Part shown: positions 1 to 5,399 of the stretch, one piece after another
Layout: each line of letters opens with the position of its first letter
Numbering within the stretch: position 1 is the first letter of the stretch
Source: CAZFDE01 sp964517795
Lineage (GTDB): Bacteria; Planctomycetota; Phycisphaerae; Sedimentisphaerales; Anaerobacaceae
NCBI GenBank assembly: GCA_964517795.1
Contig: CAZFDE010000103.1
Span: 1 to 7,977, forward strand
DNA length: 7,977 bases
Direction of reading: 5' to 3'
The notes under the pieces: model-generated
What the model was told of the DNA's origin: nothing
Database searches by the model: none
The model's input: only the letters and a program-made list of their open reading frames with translations
Position numbers and translations under genes: made by a program

Positions 1-148
1 ACCGCCGCACCTGCTCGGCCAGCAGTTCGACGTTATGATGGGCGGTCAGGGCATAGACCCGGTAATCGGCGCCCAGCGAATCGATGACCCGCAGGGCATT
101 GCAGCCGATCGAACCAGTTGATCCTAATATGGCAATACGATGATCCAT
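1..148 (-). CDS. dxr: 1-deoxy-D-xylulose 5-phosphate reductoisomerase, N-terminal 49 codons (cut by window edge)
   Basis: Dxr (IspC) converts 1-deoxy-D-xylulose 5-phosphate to 2-C-methyl-D-erythritol 4-phosphate with NADPH, the first committed step of the MEP isoprenoid pathway, in the cytoplasm. Only the N-terminus is present. I translated it by hand: it begins MDHRIAILGSTGSIG, and residues 8-15 (LGSTGSIG) are the hallmark NADPH-binding loop of this family. They are followed by the expected N-A-L-R-V-I-D helix and a beta strand (residues 29-35). The start at 148 fits the family, whose members begin a few residues before this loop. No clear Shine-Dalgarno site precedes it; the closest is a weak GAG about 9 bases upstream. 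The gene starts 99 bp beyond the stop of the glycoside-hydrolase-like gene on the same strand and has its own candidate promoter in that gap. The identification is firm. The catalytic domain and any downstream partner lie outside the window. Confidence 0.93.
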   Translation of the reverse strand, partial: MDHRIAILGSTGSIGCNALRVIDSLGADYRVYALTAHHNVELLAEQVRR

Positions 149-183
149 TGTTTATTCTCGAAATAGGTATCTGAAAGAATCAA

Positions 184-212
184 ATGATACGCCACATCCG
201 CAGAAATTGCAA
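184..212 (-). promoter_or_regulatory. candidate sigma70-type promoter for dxr
   Basis: On the minus strand a TTGCAA hexamer (207-212, 4 of 6 matches to the -35 consensus) is separated by exactly 17 bases from TATCAT (184-189, 5 of 6 to the -10 consensus). Transcription would begin near 176-177, giving a leader of about 28 bases before the dxr start at 148. The same -10 hexamer and spacing occur in the ribE promoter in this window. The call rests on consensus matching alone. Confidence 0.5.
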
Positions 213-247
213 GAATCTAACAAAGGTCGCATGACAAGCCCCGATCA

Positions 248-2257
248 TTAGTTATGCCGGTTTTCTTGCTGCAATTGACGGTAATAGGCTAAGATTTGGT
301 CTGTAATACCCATTGTCTCGGCGAACTGCTGTTCTCGCCTGGCCGGGCCGATCTGCATCGAGCCGACCCATGCTTTGAGTCCCCGATTGACCTGGCGACA
401 GGCCTTTTTCAATTCGCTGATATCCGGGGCGGTTTCAGGTGTCCAGTTTGATGCCAATGCGATGTATCGGACGACCCTCAGATAGCCGTTGATGACCTTT
501 GTTTCTGCGATCAGGGGGCGATGGCCGGTTTGCTTGATCACGTCCAATGCTTTTTCGGTCACCCGGATATCGTTTTGCAGTGCATCCAGCGAATCCCAGT
601 ATCGATAGATGCCTTGGCCGAAGTTCGCTTTGCGGCTGACCTGTATGGTTTTCTTTTCGGGTTGATTTGCAAAGACAAACGGGAAACCGGCGCCATAGAG
701 ATTCCAGCTTGCCGGGCCGATCTGTTCTGCCCAGTCGGCGACCAACTGCGGATTCTTGATCCCTTTTCGTGTGGCCCATGCGATGGTAAATTCACGTTCA
801 TTGCGTCCGCGGACGTTCCAGCTCCATTCGGCGGCCGCCGTGAGATTAAAATCATGCAGTCGCCGATTCTCTTGCTTAAACCATGCTACATTCGAGAGCT
901 TTTTATCCACCAGTTCCCGACAGCGGAATCGGACATACTGCGGGCAGCTCCACGGGCAGACGATGCGCCACGACGGTGTCAATATCGGATAACAGCCCAG
1001 CCATCGACCTTTGGCCGCATAGTCAGCCAGCAGCGAATCGATCAGCGGATCCTTTGATGAACGATAGGTATAGCCGCCATGATAATAGGAGATGCCGACC
1101 TGCGGCGGGACCACTCGCAATATTTGATCGTTCGTTTCGTACGAGCCCTGCGTCAGCAGGATCCGCAGGCGAAGGTCGGGATATTGCTCTTTCGCCGTCC
1201 GCCATGCCTTGATGATTGCGCGGGCCTCGCCAACATATTGATTGCCCTCGGCACACTGTTCGCATTGACATTGAACATGATGCTCGGATAAGTAACACAT
1301 TATTTCGTCAACGTATTCGTATGCGGCAATCTTCGTAAACCATTTGCCAAGAATTTCGGCGAGCTTGGGATTCGAGGTGCACGGCGCGATGCATTTGCTG
1401 CCGTTGCCTGCAAGCGCATGGGCCTTTTTGCCCTGTCCTTCGATCTCGCTAAAGACATCATAAAAACCATTGGCGGCCAGCCGGTCAAGATGGCGGATGG
1501 TCGGCACATAATGGATCGCGTTCAAATGTGCTAATTCGAGTTTGTCGGCGTCAAACCATACCAGAATTTCATCATTTTCACCGAACTCGTACGGCAACTG
1601 CATCGCCTCGATCAGGTTGAGCTTGACCAATGCGAACCATTCGATGTCATTGTCGATGAAGGCAGGATTTTCGATTTCTTTGTGATTTCGACCCCAGCGG
1701 CCCCGCTCTGCGAGATCGGGCCAGTCGGTTATTTCGCATAACGGGATCCGGGCTTTGCCGAATTTGATCATCGGTTCGATAAGCTGCTTGAGGGTCATCG
1801 CGCCGTAGAACAAACCCTTCTCATCGAGCGCTGTAACAACGAGTCTGTTCTCACCATGCGGCGTAACATAATAGGCCTGCTGCCGGTTGGGTAAATCGTT
1901 GAGTTTGGCCGCTTGGGGGATATGTAATCCTTGAACCATGCCGTTGGCATCGCAGACGCCAAGCAGTATTTCGAAGGCGCCGCTTCTATCGTTGATCTTT
2001 TTCTTTAAAATTTTTGCCAGTTTCTTGGCGGCGTAGCATTCAACATCGCTTGCATTTTCCCGCACTCTCACACGAACTTGTGACAACGGGCATTCGAGCT
2101 GCCGTTCGATGGCGACTTCTTTGGGCAGCGGAATGACGTAATTGAGCCACTGAATCTTTTGGTTTTTGGGAACCGGCGATAAATCCATATTTTGCCGGGC
2201 CAGATGACACCCGCCGCAGCACATCAGCATATAGACTATGAATATGTATCGTATCAT
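248..2257 (-). CDS. secreted glycoside-hydrolase-like protein with GH20-type N-terminal domain
   Basis: This is a 669-residue exported protein, probably a carbohydrate-active enzyme, whose substrate cannot be read from the sequence. Residues 2-17 form a short hydrophobic signal ending in C-C-G-G-C, so lipidation at Cys17 is possible although the lipobox lacks the usual Leu at -3. Residues about 65-165 resemble the domain preceding the barrel in beta-N-acetylhexosaminidases (GH20), ending in the typical KGLFYGAMTLKQL (148-157 and on). ITDWPDLAERG (176-186) matches the start of the GH20-like barrel. The classical GH20 Asp-Glu pair (HxGGDE) is not seen. At the corresponding place stands YLSEHHVQCQCEQC (322-335), with a C-X-C-X-X-C motif that could bind metal, and Glu325 as a candidate acid. 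A further conserved-looking stretch is AAEWSWN (475-481). The start has no Shine-Dalgarno site, but the signal peptide supports it. The gene lies 55 bp downstream of the PurF-like gene. I am confident of a real secreted protein and only moderately confident of the enzyme class. Confidence 0.75.
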   Translation of the reverse strand: MIRYIFIVYMLMCCGGCHLARQNMDLSPVPKNQKIQWLNYVIPLPKEVAIERQLECPLSQVRVRVRENASDVECYAAKKLAKILKKKINDRSGAFEILLGVCDANGMVQGLHIPQAAKLNDLPNRQQAYYVTPHGENRLVVTALDEKGLFYGAMTLKQLIEPMIKFGKARIPLCEITDWPDLAERGRWGRNHKEIENPAFIDNDIEWFALVKLNLIEAMQLPYEFGENDEILVWFDADKLELAHLNAIHYVPTIRHLDRLAANGFYDVFSEIEGQGKKAHALAGNGSKCIAPCTSNPKLAEILGKWFTKIAAYEYVDEIMCYLSEHHVQCQCEQCAEGNQYVGEARAIIKAWRTAKEQYPDLRLRILLTQGSYETNDQILRVVPPQVGISYYHGGYTYRSSKDPLIDSLLADYAAKGRWLGCYPILTPSWRIVCPWSCPQYVRFRCRELVDKKLSNVAWFKQENRRLHDFNLTAAAEWSWNVRGRNEREFTIAWATRKGIKNPQLVADWAEQIGPASWNLYGAGFPFVFANQPEKKTIQVSRKANFGQGIYRYWDSLDALQNDIRVTEKALDVIKQTGHRPLIAETKVINGYLRVVRYIALASNWTPETAPDISELKKACRQVNRGLKAWVGSMQIGPARREQQFAETMGITDQILAYYRQLQQENRHN

Positions 2258-2264
2258 GCCGGCG

Positions 2265-2293
2265 GTTATACTCGAATTGGCCCGGTCCGTCGA
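2265..2293 (-). promoter_or_regulatory. possible promoter giving a near-leaderless transcript for the glycoside-hydrolase-like gene
   Basis: In the 55-bp gap after the PurF-like gene the minus strand carries TCGACG (2288-2293, 4 of 6 to -35), 17 bases, then TATAAC (2265-2270, 5 of 6 to -10). Only 7 bases separate the -10 hexamer from the ATG at 2257, so a transcript would start at or next to the start codon. This fits the lack of a Shine-Dalgarno site. Read-through from the upstream gene is an equally good explanation. Confidence 0.3.
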
Positions 2294-2312
2294 GGTTAAT
2301 CCGAAATGACCA

Positions 2313-3794
2313 TTATACGTTAGCGGTCTTTTCGGTTTTTTTGCCGGCCGGTTTGAATTCGTGAATATCGAACAATGTCTTTTGACACGATCCTTTGGGA
2401 CACAGACCGTTCCAGCAGTAGGTGCACAGATTTTTCTTCGGCAGACCGACTGCTTTAACCATATCGTCGAGTCGCTGATACCGCAGCGTCGTCACGCCGA
2501 GGTCCGTTGCGATCCAGTCAATCATTTTTTGATATTTCTTGCTGTCGGGATCGATATATTCGGACACGTCGGTCAGATCCTGGCCTTCGATCACACGGAT
2601 CGCCTTTCGTGCAGCCAGTTCGTGGATCGAGCGGGTGGACAAGTTGAACCGGCACGGGAACATCAGCGGCGGGCAGGCCGGTCGAACATGGATCTGTCGC
2701 GCGCCGCAGTCCCAAAGCTTTTTGACCGCGAAATTTTTCAACTGCGTGCCGCGAACGATCGAGTCTTCACAGACAACGATGCTGTTGCCTTCGATCACCT
2801 CGCGTACCGGCACCAATTTCATTTTCGCGATCAGGTCCCGCTGTTTTTGGGTCGGCGGGGTATAGCTTCGCCCGTAGCCGGGCGTGTATTTGACCAGCGG
2901 GCGGCGGAACGGCTGGCCCGATTCCATCGCGTAGCCCAGTCCGTGTCCGACACCGGAATCCGGTACGCCGCTGACGACATCGACCTCGATATCTTTATCG
3001 CGACGCGCCAGATACCGCCCACAGCGTTCGCGAACGATCTCAGTATTGATGCCCTCATACGTTGAGGCCGGAAAGCCGGTGTATATCCATAAAAAGGTGC
3101 AAATCTGATTGGCCGAAGGATCGCCGACGCGCTTTTCGACAAACCCGCCTTCGTTGAGCAGGATGACCTCACCGGGCGTCAGGTATTTCTCAGTCTTAAA
3201 ATCGTTATTGGTAAATGCCGTTGTTTCGCTGGTAATAGACCAGGCTGTATCGCTTTTGCCGACGATCAGCGGCGTGTAGCCGAACCGGTCGCGGGCGGCG
3301 TAGATTCCCTCTTTGCACAATAACAGCAGCGAACATGAGCCTTCAATCCGCTGAAACATTTTTTCGATCCCGTCGATGATCGTCTCGCCGCGGTTAATAA
3401 GCTTGGCGATCAGCTCGGTCGTATTGACGGTACGCTTGCCGACTTCGGTAAAGGATACGCCGTCTTTAAGCAGTTCGACGGCCAGTTCATCGGCATTCTC
3501 GATGTAGCCGCTGGTGACCAGGCAGAACGGACCAAACCGCGATTTGAGGTAGATCGGTTGTTCCTCGAAATCACTGATTACACCGATGCCCATATTGCCG
3601 GCCATATTCATGTAGTCGTCGCAGAACTTGGATTTGAACTGGCTTGTGGACAACTGGTGAATATGGCGGCTGAGCGTTTCGCCCTGAACGGCAATCCCGC
3701 CGTACTCGGTGCCCATGTGGGAATGATAGTCGGTGCCGTAGAAAAGGGTTTCAATGCAATTGGTTTGCGAAACAACGCCGAAGATACCGCTCAT
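2313..3794 (-). CDS. purF: PurF-like amidophosphoribosyltransferase with degenerate glutaminase domain
   Basis: PurF makes 5-phosphoribosylamine from PRPP and glutamine, the first step of purine synthesis. This 493-residue protein aligns along its length with the B. subtilis type. Visible matches include the PRPP loop (EDSIVRGT, 343-350), SGVPDSG (275-281), the GYGRSY flexible loop (307-311) and four cysteines at the Fe-S ligand positions: C232, C381 and the C457-X-X-C460 pair. The N-terminal class-II amidotransferase half is recognisable but altered. The residue after Met is Ser (MSGIFGVV) instead of the nucleophilic Cys. The HRGQ motif reads HMGT (26-29), the region of the glutamine-binding Arg reads GVISDFEE (71-78), and the NGN motif reads TSGYIEN (94-100). 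The start at 3794 has an AGGAGG site 6 bases upstream. An in-frame ATG at 3896 is rejected because it would overlap the promoter. Similar Cys-lacking PurF homologues occur, as I recall, in Bacteroidetes. It may use free ammonia or a partner glutaminase, or have another role. Confidence 0.88.
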   Translation of the reverse strand: MSGIFGVVSQTNCIETLFYGTDYHSHMGTEYGGIAVQGETLSRHIHQLSTSQFKSKFCDDYMNMAGNMGIGVISDFEEQPIYLKSRFGPFCLVTSGYIENADELAVELLKDGVSFTEVGKRTVNTTELIAKLINRGETIIDGIEKMFQRIEGSCSLLLLCKEGIYAARDRFGYTPLIVGKSDTAWSITSETTAFTNNDFKTEKYLTPGEVILLNEGGFVEKRVGDPSANQICTFLWIYTGFPASTYEGINTEIVRERCGRYLARRDKDIEVDVVSGVPDSGVGHGLGYAMESGQPFRRPLVKYTPGYGRSYTPPTQKQRDLIAKMKLVPVREVIEGNSIVVCEDSIVRGTQLKNFAVKKLWDCGARQIHVRPACPPLMFPCRFNLSTRSIHELAARKAIRVIEGQDLTDVSEYIDPDSKKYQKMIDWIATDLGVTTLRYQRLDDMVKAVGLPKKNLCTYCWNGLCPKGSCQKTLFDIHEFKPAGKKTEKTANV

Positions 3795-3800
3795 GACAGG

Positions 3801-3806
3801 CCTCCT
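3801..3806 (-). promoter_or_regulatory. strong ribosome binding site fixing the purF-like start
   Basis: The minus strand reads AGGAGG here, six bases before the ATG at 3792-3794. It is the only perfect Shine-Dalgarno hexamer in front of a gene in this window. It decides the start as MSGIFG, so the protein carries no propeptide ahead of Ser2, in contrast to B. subtilis PurF, which has an 11-residue propeptide before its catalytic Cys. Confidence 0.85.
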
Positions 3807-3863
3807 TTTACTTAACATCCATGTTTTTCGAATGTGCAACCGGGTTCCAAGATACCCGAATAG

Positions 3864-3892
3864 AACATACCCCGCGGTCGGAGGATTTTCAA
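3864..3892 (-). promoter_or_regulatory. candidate promoter of the purF-like gene
   Basis: On the minus strand TTGAAA (3887-3892, 5 of 6 to -35) is followed after 17 bases by TATGTT (3864-3869, 4 of 6 to -10). A run of A and T tracts (about 3893-3920) lies just upstream, where an UP element would sit. Transcription would start near 3857, giving a leader of roughly 60 bases. The 5' end of that leader contains a small hairpin, with arms CGGGT and ACCCG at 3841-3845 and 3854-3858. No purine-riboswitch core or PurR-type palindrome is evident. Confidence 0.45.
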
Positions 3893-3940
3893 GCATTTTG
3901 TTAATCTTTTCTTAAAAAATTGCCCAAATTGCCGCCGAAA

Positions 3941-3970
3941 AATAAGATGAGCTTATTCAGATTATTAGCT
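3941..3970. repeat. overlapping dyad symmetries in the divergent intergenic region
   Basis: The 266 bp between the divergent purF-like and COQ7-like starts (3795-4060) are AT-rich and contain no gene. Two overlapping inverted repeats stand out. AATAAG-ATGAG-CTTATT (3941-3957) is perfect over six bases per arm. AGCTTAT (3950-3956) with ATTAGCT (3964-3970) matches at six of seven positions across a seven-base spacer. A TATAGA hexamer (3975-3980) follows on the plus strand and could serve as the -10 of the COQ7-like gene, but it has no good -35. An operator function is possible but unproven, as short dyads are common in AT-rich DNA. Confidence 0.3.
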
Positions 3971-4048
3971 AAGGTATAGATGCACTCCTGGATAACAGAA
4001 TTGACAAAAAGATTGCGGAATCGGGTCGAATTTTTTAGAGTATGGCAG

Positions 4049-4054
4049 AAAGGA
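4049..4054 (+). promoter_or_regulatory. ribosome binding site supporting the COQ7-like start at 4061
   Basis: AAAGGA lies six bases before the ATG at 4061, a normal Shine-Dalgarno arrangement. An earlier in-frame ATG at 3980 has only AAGG five bases upstream and would add 27 residues encoded by AT-rich DNA unlike the body of the gene. The site therefore favours 4061. Confidence 0.55.
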
Positions 4055-4060
4055 AAACGC

Positions 4061-4606
4061 ATGGAAGAAACGTATGAACCACAGGATGGTCGGCGGGATG
4101 AATTTGATACGGCCGTGATTCGCCCGCAGATGGACAATGCCGATGTGACGTTTCGCGGCCGCAATTTCGACGCCGCCCGGCTGGCGAAGATCAAAAAGGC
4201 CCTTCGCACGTTCCACAGCCTCGAACTGATGGCCGTCAATATCTATAAGTATCAGATCGGCAAGGCCCCCTCCGACCTGAACCGCCAGCTCATCGCCGCA
4301 ATGTGCAACGAAATGACACATGTGCAGGATTTTCAGATTGCCCTGTGCGAATACGGCTTTTCACCGAGCACGTTTCGCTGGGCGTGGTGGATGGTGGGGA
4401 TCGTCTTCGGCCTCGGTTCGAGGGTCATGGGCAAGAAGATGATCCTCAAGACCGGTATCTGGGTCGAGTCCAAAGCCGTCAGCCATTACAGCGAGCTGCT
4501 GGGCGATGTCAACTGGGACAACCACAGCCGCCGCATGATCGAAAAAGACCAGGCCGACGAGCAGCACCATATCCGAACATGGCAGAAATTGCTTAAGAAA
4601 ATATAA
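4061..4606 (+). CDS. COQ7-family di-iron (ferritin-like) protein, demethoxyubiquinone hydroxylase-like
   Basis: The 181-residue product belongs to the COQ7/DMQ hydroxylase family of carboxylate-bridged di-iron proteins. In organisms with ubiquinone these hydroxylate demethoxyubiquinone at the membrane. Six candidate metal ligands are visible: Glu55 (FHSLE), Glu84 and His87 (NEMTH), Glu136 (WVESKAVSHY), Glu167 and His170 (DEQHH). The spacings of 29 (Glu55-Glu84) and 49 residues (His87-Glu136) closely match mammalian COQ7 as I recall it. The hydrophobic WAWWMVGIVFGLG stretch (107-119) matches the membrane-facing segment. The start at 4061 is chosen from its ribosome binding site; a start at 3980 would give 208 residues. 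It is transcribed away from the PurF-like gene and lies 41 bp before the ankyrin gene. No ubiquinone gene is nearby, and Planctomycetes generally use menaquinone, so the real substrate is open. The family call is solid, the reaction is not. Confidence 0.8.
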   Translation: MEETYEPQDGRRDEFDTAVIRPQMDNADVTFRGRNFDAARLAKIKKALRTFHSLELMAVNIYKYQIGKAPSDLNRQLIAAMCNEMTHVQDFQIALCEYGFSPSTFRWAWWMVGIVFGLGSRVMGKKMILKTGIWVESKAVSHYSELLGDVNWDNHSRRMIEKDQADEQHHIRTWQKLLKKI

Positions 4607-4612
4607 AAAAGT

Positions 4613-4639
4613 AAATTCGAAGCACGAAATCCGAAATTT
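4613..4639. repeat. AT-rich intergenic repeat with tandem CGAAAT units
   Basis: The 41-bp gap between the COQ7-like and ankyrin genes holds AAATTCG (4613-4619), then tandem heptamers CGAAATC (4625-4631) and CGAAATT (4632-4638). The first heptamer and the last are an imperfect inverted pair. The wording resembles short degenerate CGAAAT-rich tracts I recall from intergenic DNA of environmental Planctomycetes and similar genomes, but I cannot verify that here. It lacks the GC-rich stem and T-run of an intrinsic terminator. Confidence 0.4.
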
Positions 4640-4647
4640 GACACAGT

Positions 4648-5319
4648 ATGCATAAACGCATATTCATTTTGATATTGATCATGTTGACCATCGCCGGCTT
4701 GGCCTTATTATTTTTCGGTTCGCGCACTGAGCCGAAAACGAAGGCACCGCTGACGATCGAGGAGATTCAGCAGTTCCATATTTCGGTCAGTCTCGGCGAT
4801 ATGCAGACCGCGCGGTCGCTGCTCGATGAATATCCCGCGCTGGTCAATGCCCAAAATATCGACGGCAGCCGGCCGCTGGATCGGGCGGTCGAAAAAATCC
4901 GGGTCGAAATGGTTTCGATGCTCCTGTCGGCCGGGGCCGAGGTCAACAATCCCGGCCTGCTCTATCGGGCCGTCCTGAGTAACGACCCGAATATCGTCAT
5001 GCTGCTGCTCGAACATGGCGTCGATCCCGATACCGCCGAGGCGATCACCCCGCTGGTCATGGCAATCCAGATGGGCAATACTCAAAATGTCAAATTGCTT
5101 CTGGAACATGATGCGTCGCCGCATACGGCCGACGCCCGCTTGGTGCCGCTGATCATCGCCGCACAGGACGGCCGGGCCGAGATCGTGCGGCTGCTGCTTG
5201 AACATGGCGCCGATCGGGATGCTAAAGATATCACCGGCAAAACCGCGCGCGAATACGCCATCAAAAAAGGATTTGCCGATATTACCGAATTGTTAAAAAC
5301 TGCCGCTGTCTCACAATAA
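4648..5319 (+). CDS. membrane-anchored or exported ankyrin-repeat protein
   Basis: The 223-residue product has an N-terminal hydrophobic segment (about residues 5-24, preceded by HKR). There is no cysteine for lipidation, so it is either a membrane anchor or an uncleaved signal. A short polar linker (25-35) follows, and then ankyrin repeats fill the rest: about 40-69, 73-101, 103-130, 132-162, 164-193 and a partial C-terminal unit at 197-220. Typical repeat signatures are visible, such as IVMLLLEHGVDPD (116-128), VKLLLEHDASP (148-158) and EIVRLLLEHGADRDAKD (178-194). Ankyrin repeats bind proteins, so this is probably a periplasm-facing adaptor, but no partner can be named. There is no Shine-Dalgarno site before the ATG. 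A later in-frame ATG at 4681 would cut the hydrophobic segment and is less likely. It sits between the COQ7-like gene (41 bp) and the ribE promoter, and may be co-transcribed with the former. Confidence 0.85.
   Translation: MHKRIFILILIMLTIAGLALLFFGSRTEPKTKAPLTIEEIQQFHISVSLGDMQTARSLLDEYPALVNAQNIDGSRPLDRAVEKIRVEMVSMLLSAGAEVNNPGLLYRAVLSNDPNIVMLLLEHGVDPDTAEAITPLVMAIQMGNTQNVKLLLEHDASPHTADARLVPLIIAAQDGRAEIVRLLLEHGADRDAKDITGKTAREYAIKKGFADITELLKTAAVSQ
5002..5215 (+). repeat. near-identical 25-bp DNA repeat inside the ankyrin gene
   Basis: Bases 5002-5026 and 5191-5215 encode the LLLEHG-type helix of two ankyrin units and differ at only two of 25 positions, both silent or conservative. The intervening unit around 5097-5110 is less similar at the DNA level. 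This suggests that the array grew by duplication of a segment about 189 bp long, that is, about 63 codons or two repeats. Confidence 0.55.
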
Positions 5320-5335
5320 CCGCTGATTTGGCGAT

Positions 5336-5364
5336 TTGACTTTCATCTCTTAAAAAGGTATCAT
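5336..5364 (+). promoter_or_regulatory. strong sigma70-like promoter of the ribE-pdxA-rsmA cluster
   Basis: TTGACT (5336-5341, 5 of 6 to -35) is followed by exactly 17 bases and TATCAT (5359-5364, 5 of 6 to -10). This is the best promoter match in the window. Transcription would start near 5371, about 30 bases ahead of the ribE start. That leader is too short for an FMN riboswitch and shows none of its conserved elements, so flavin control by that means is not seen here. Confidence 0.65.
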
Positions 5365-5399
5365 AATAGTTTCTGATTTAAGCAGTTATGAGTGATGTT

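Noticed and set aside
521..1057. 178-codon open frame on the plus strand
   Set aside because: It is antisense to the glycoside-hydrolase-like gene and has a random-looking sequence.
2275..2295. Hairpin terminator between the PurF-like and glycoside-hydrolase-like genes
   Set aside because: TCGA occurs at both ends of a GC-rich stretch, but the inner bases do not pair and there is no T-run.
2361..3065. 234-codon open frame on the plus strand
   Set aside because: It lies entirely antisense to the PurF-like gene, whose full-length motif pattern is unmistakable. The protein has no family features and no ribosome binding site. Such frames are common opposite GC-balanced genes.
3795..3896. 34-residue N-terminal extension of the PurF-like protein
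   Set aside because: The perfect AGGAGG site serves the ATG at 3794. The upstream ATG overlaps the candidate promoter, and the extension does not resemble the short PurF propeptide.
4001..4029. TTGACA as a -35 box for the COQ7-like gene
   Set aside because: The hexamer at 4001-4006 is perfect, but no acceptable -10 lies 16-18 bases downstream; at 17 bases the sequence is GGTCGA.
4638..4666. TTGACA-17 bp-TATTCA as a promoter at the ankyrin gene start
   Set aside because: Spacing fits, but the -10 matches only 3 of 6. Transcription would begin inside the coding region, forcing a start that cuts into the hydrophobic segment.
5365..5399. FMN riboswitch before ribE
   Set aside because: The leader from the predicted start is only about 30 bases and lacks the conserved FMN-aptamer segments.
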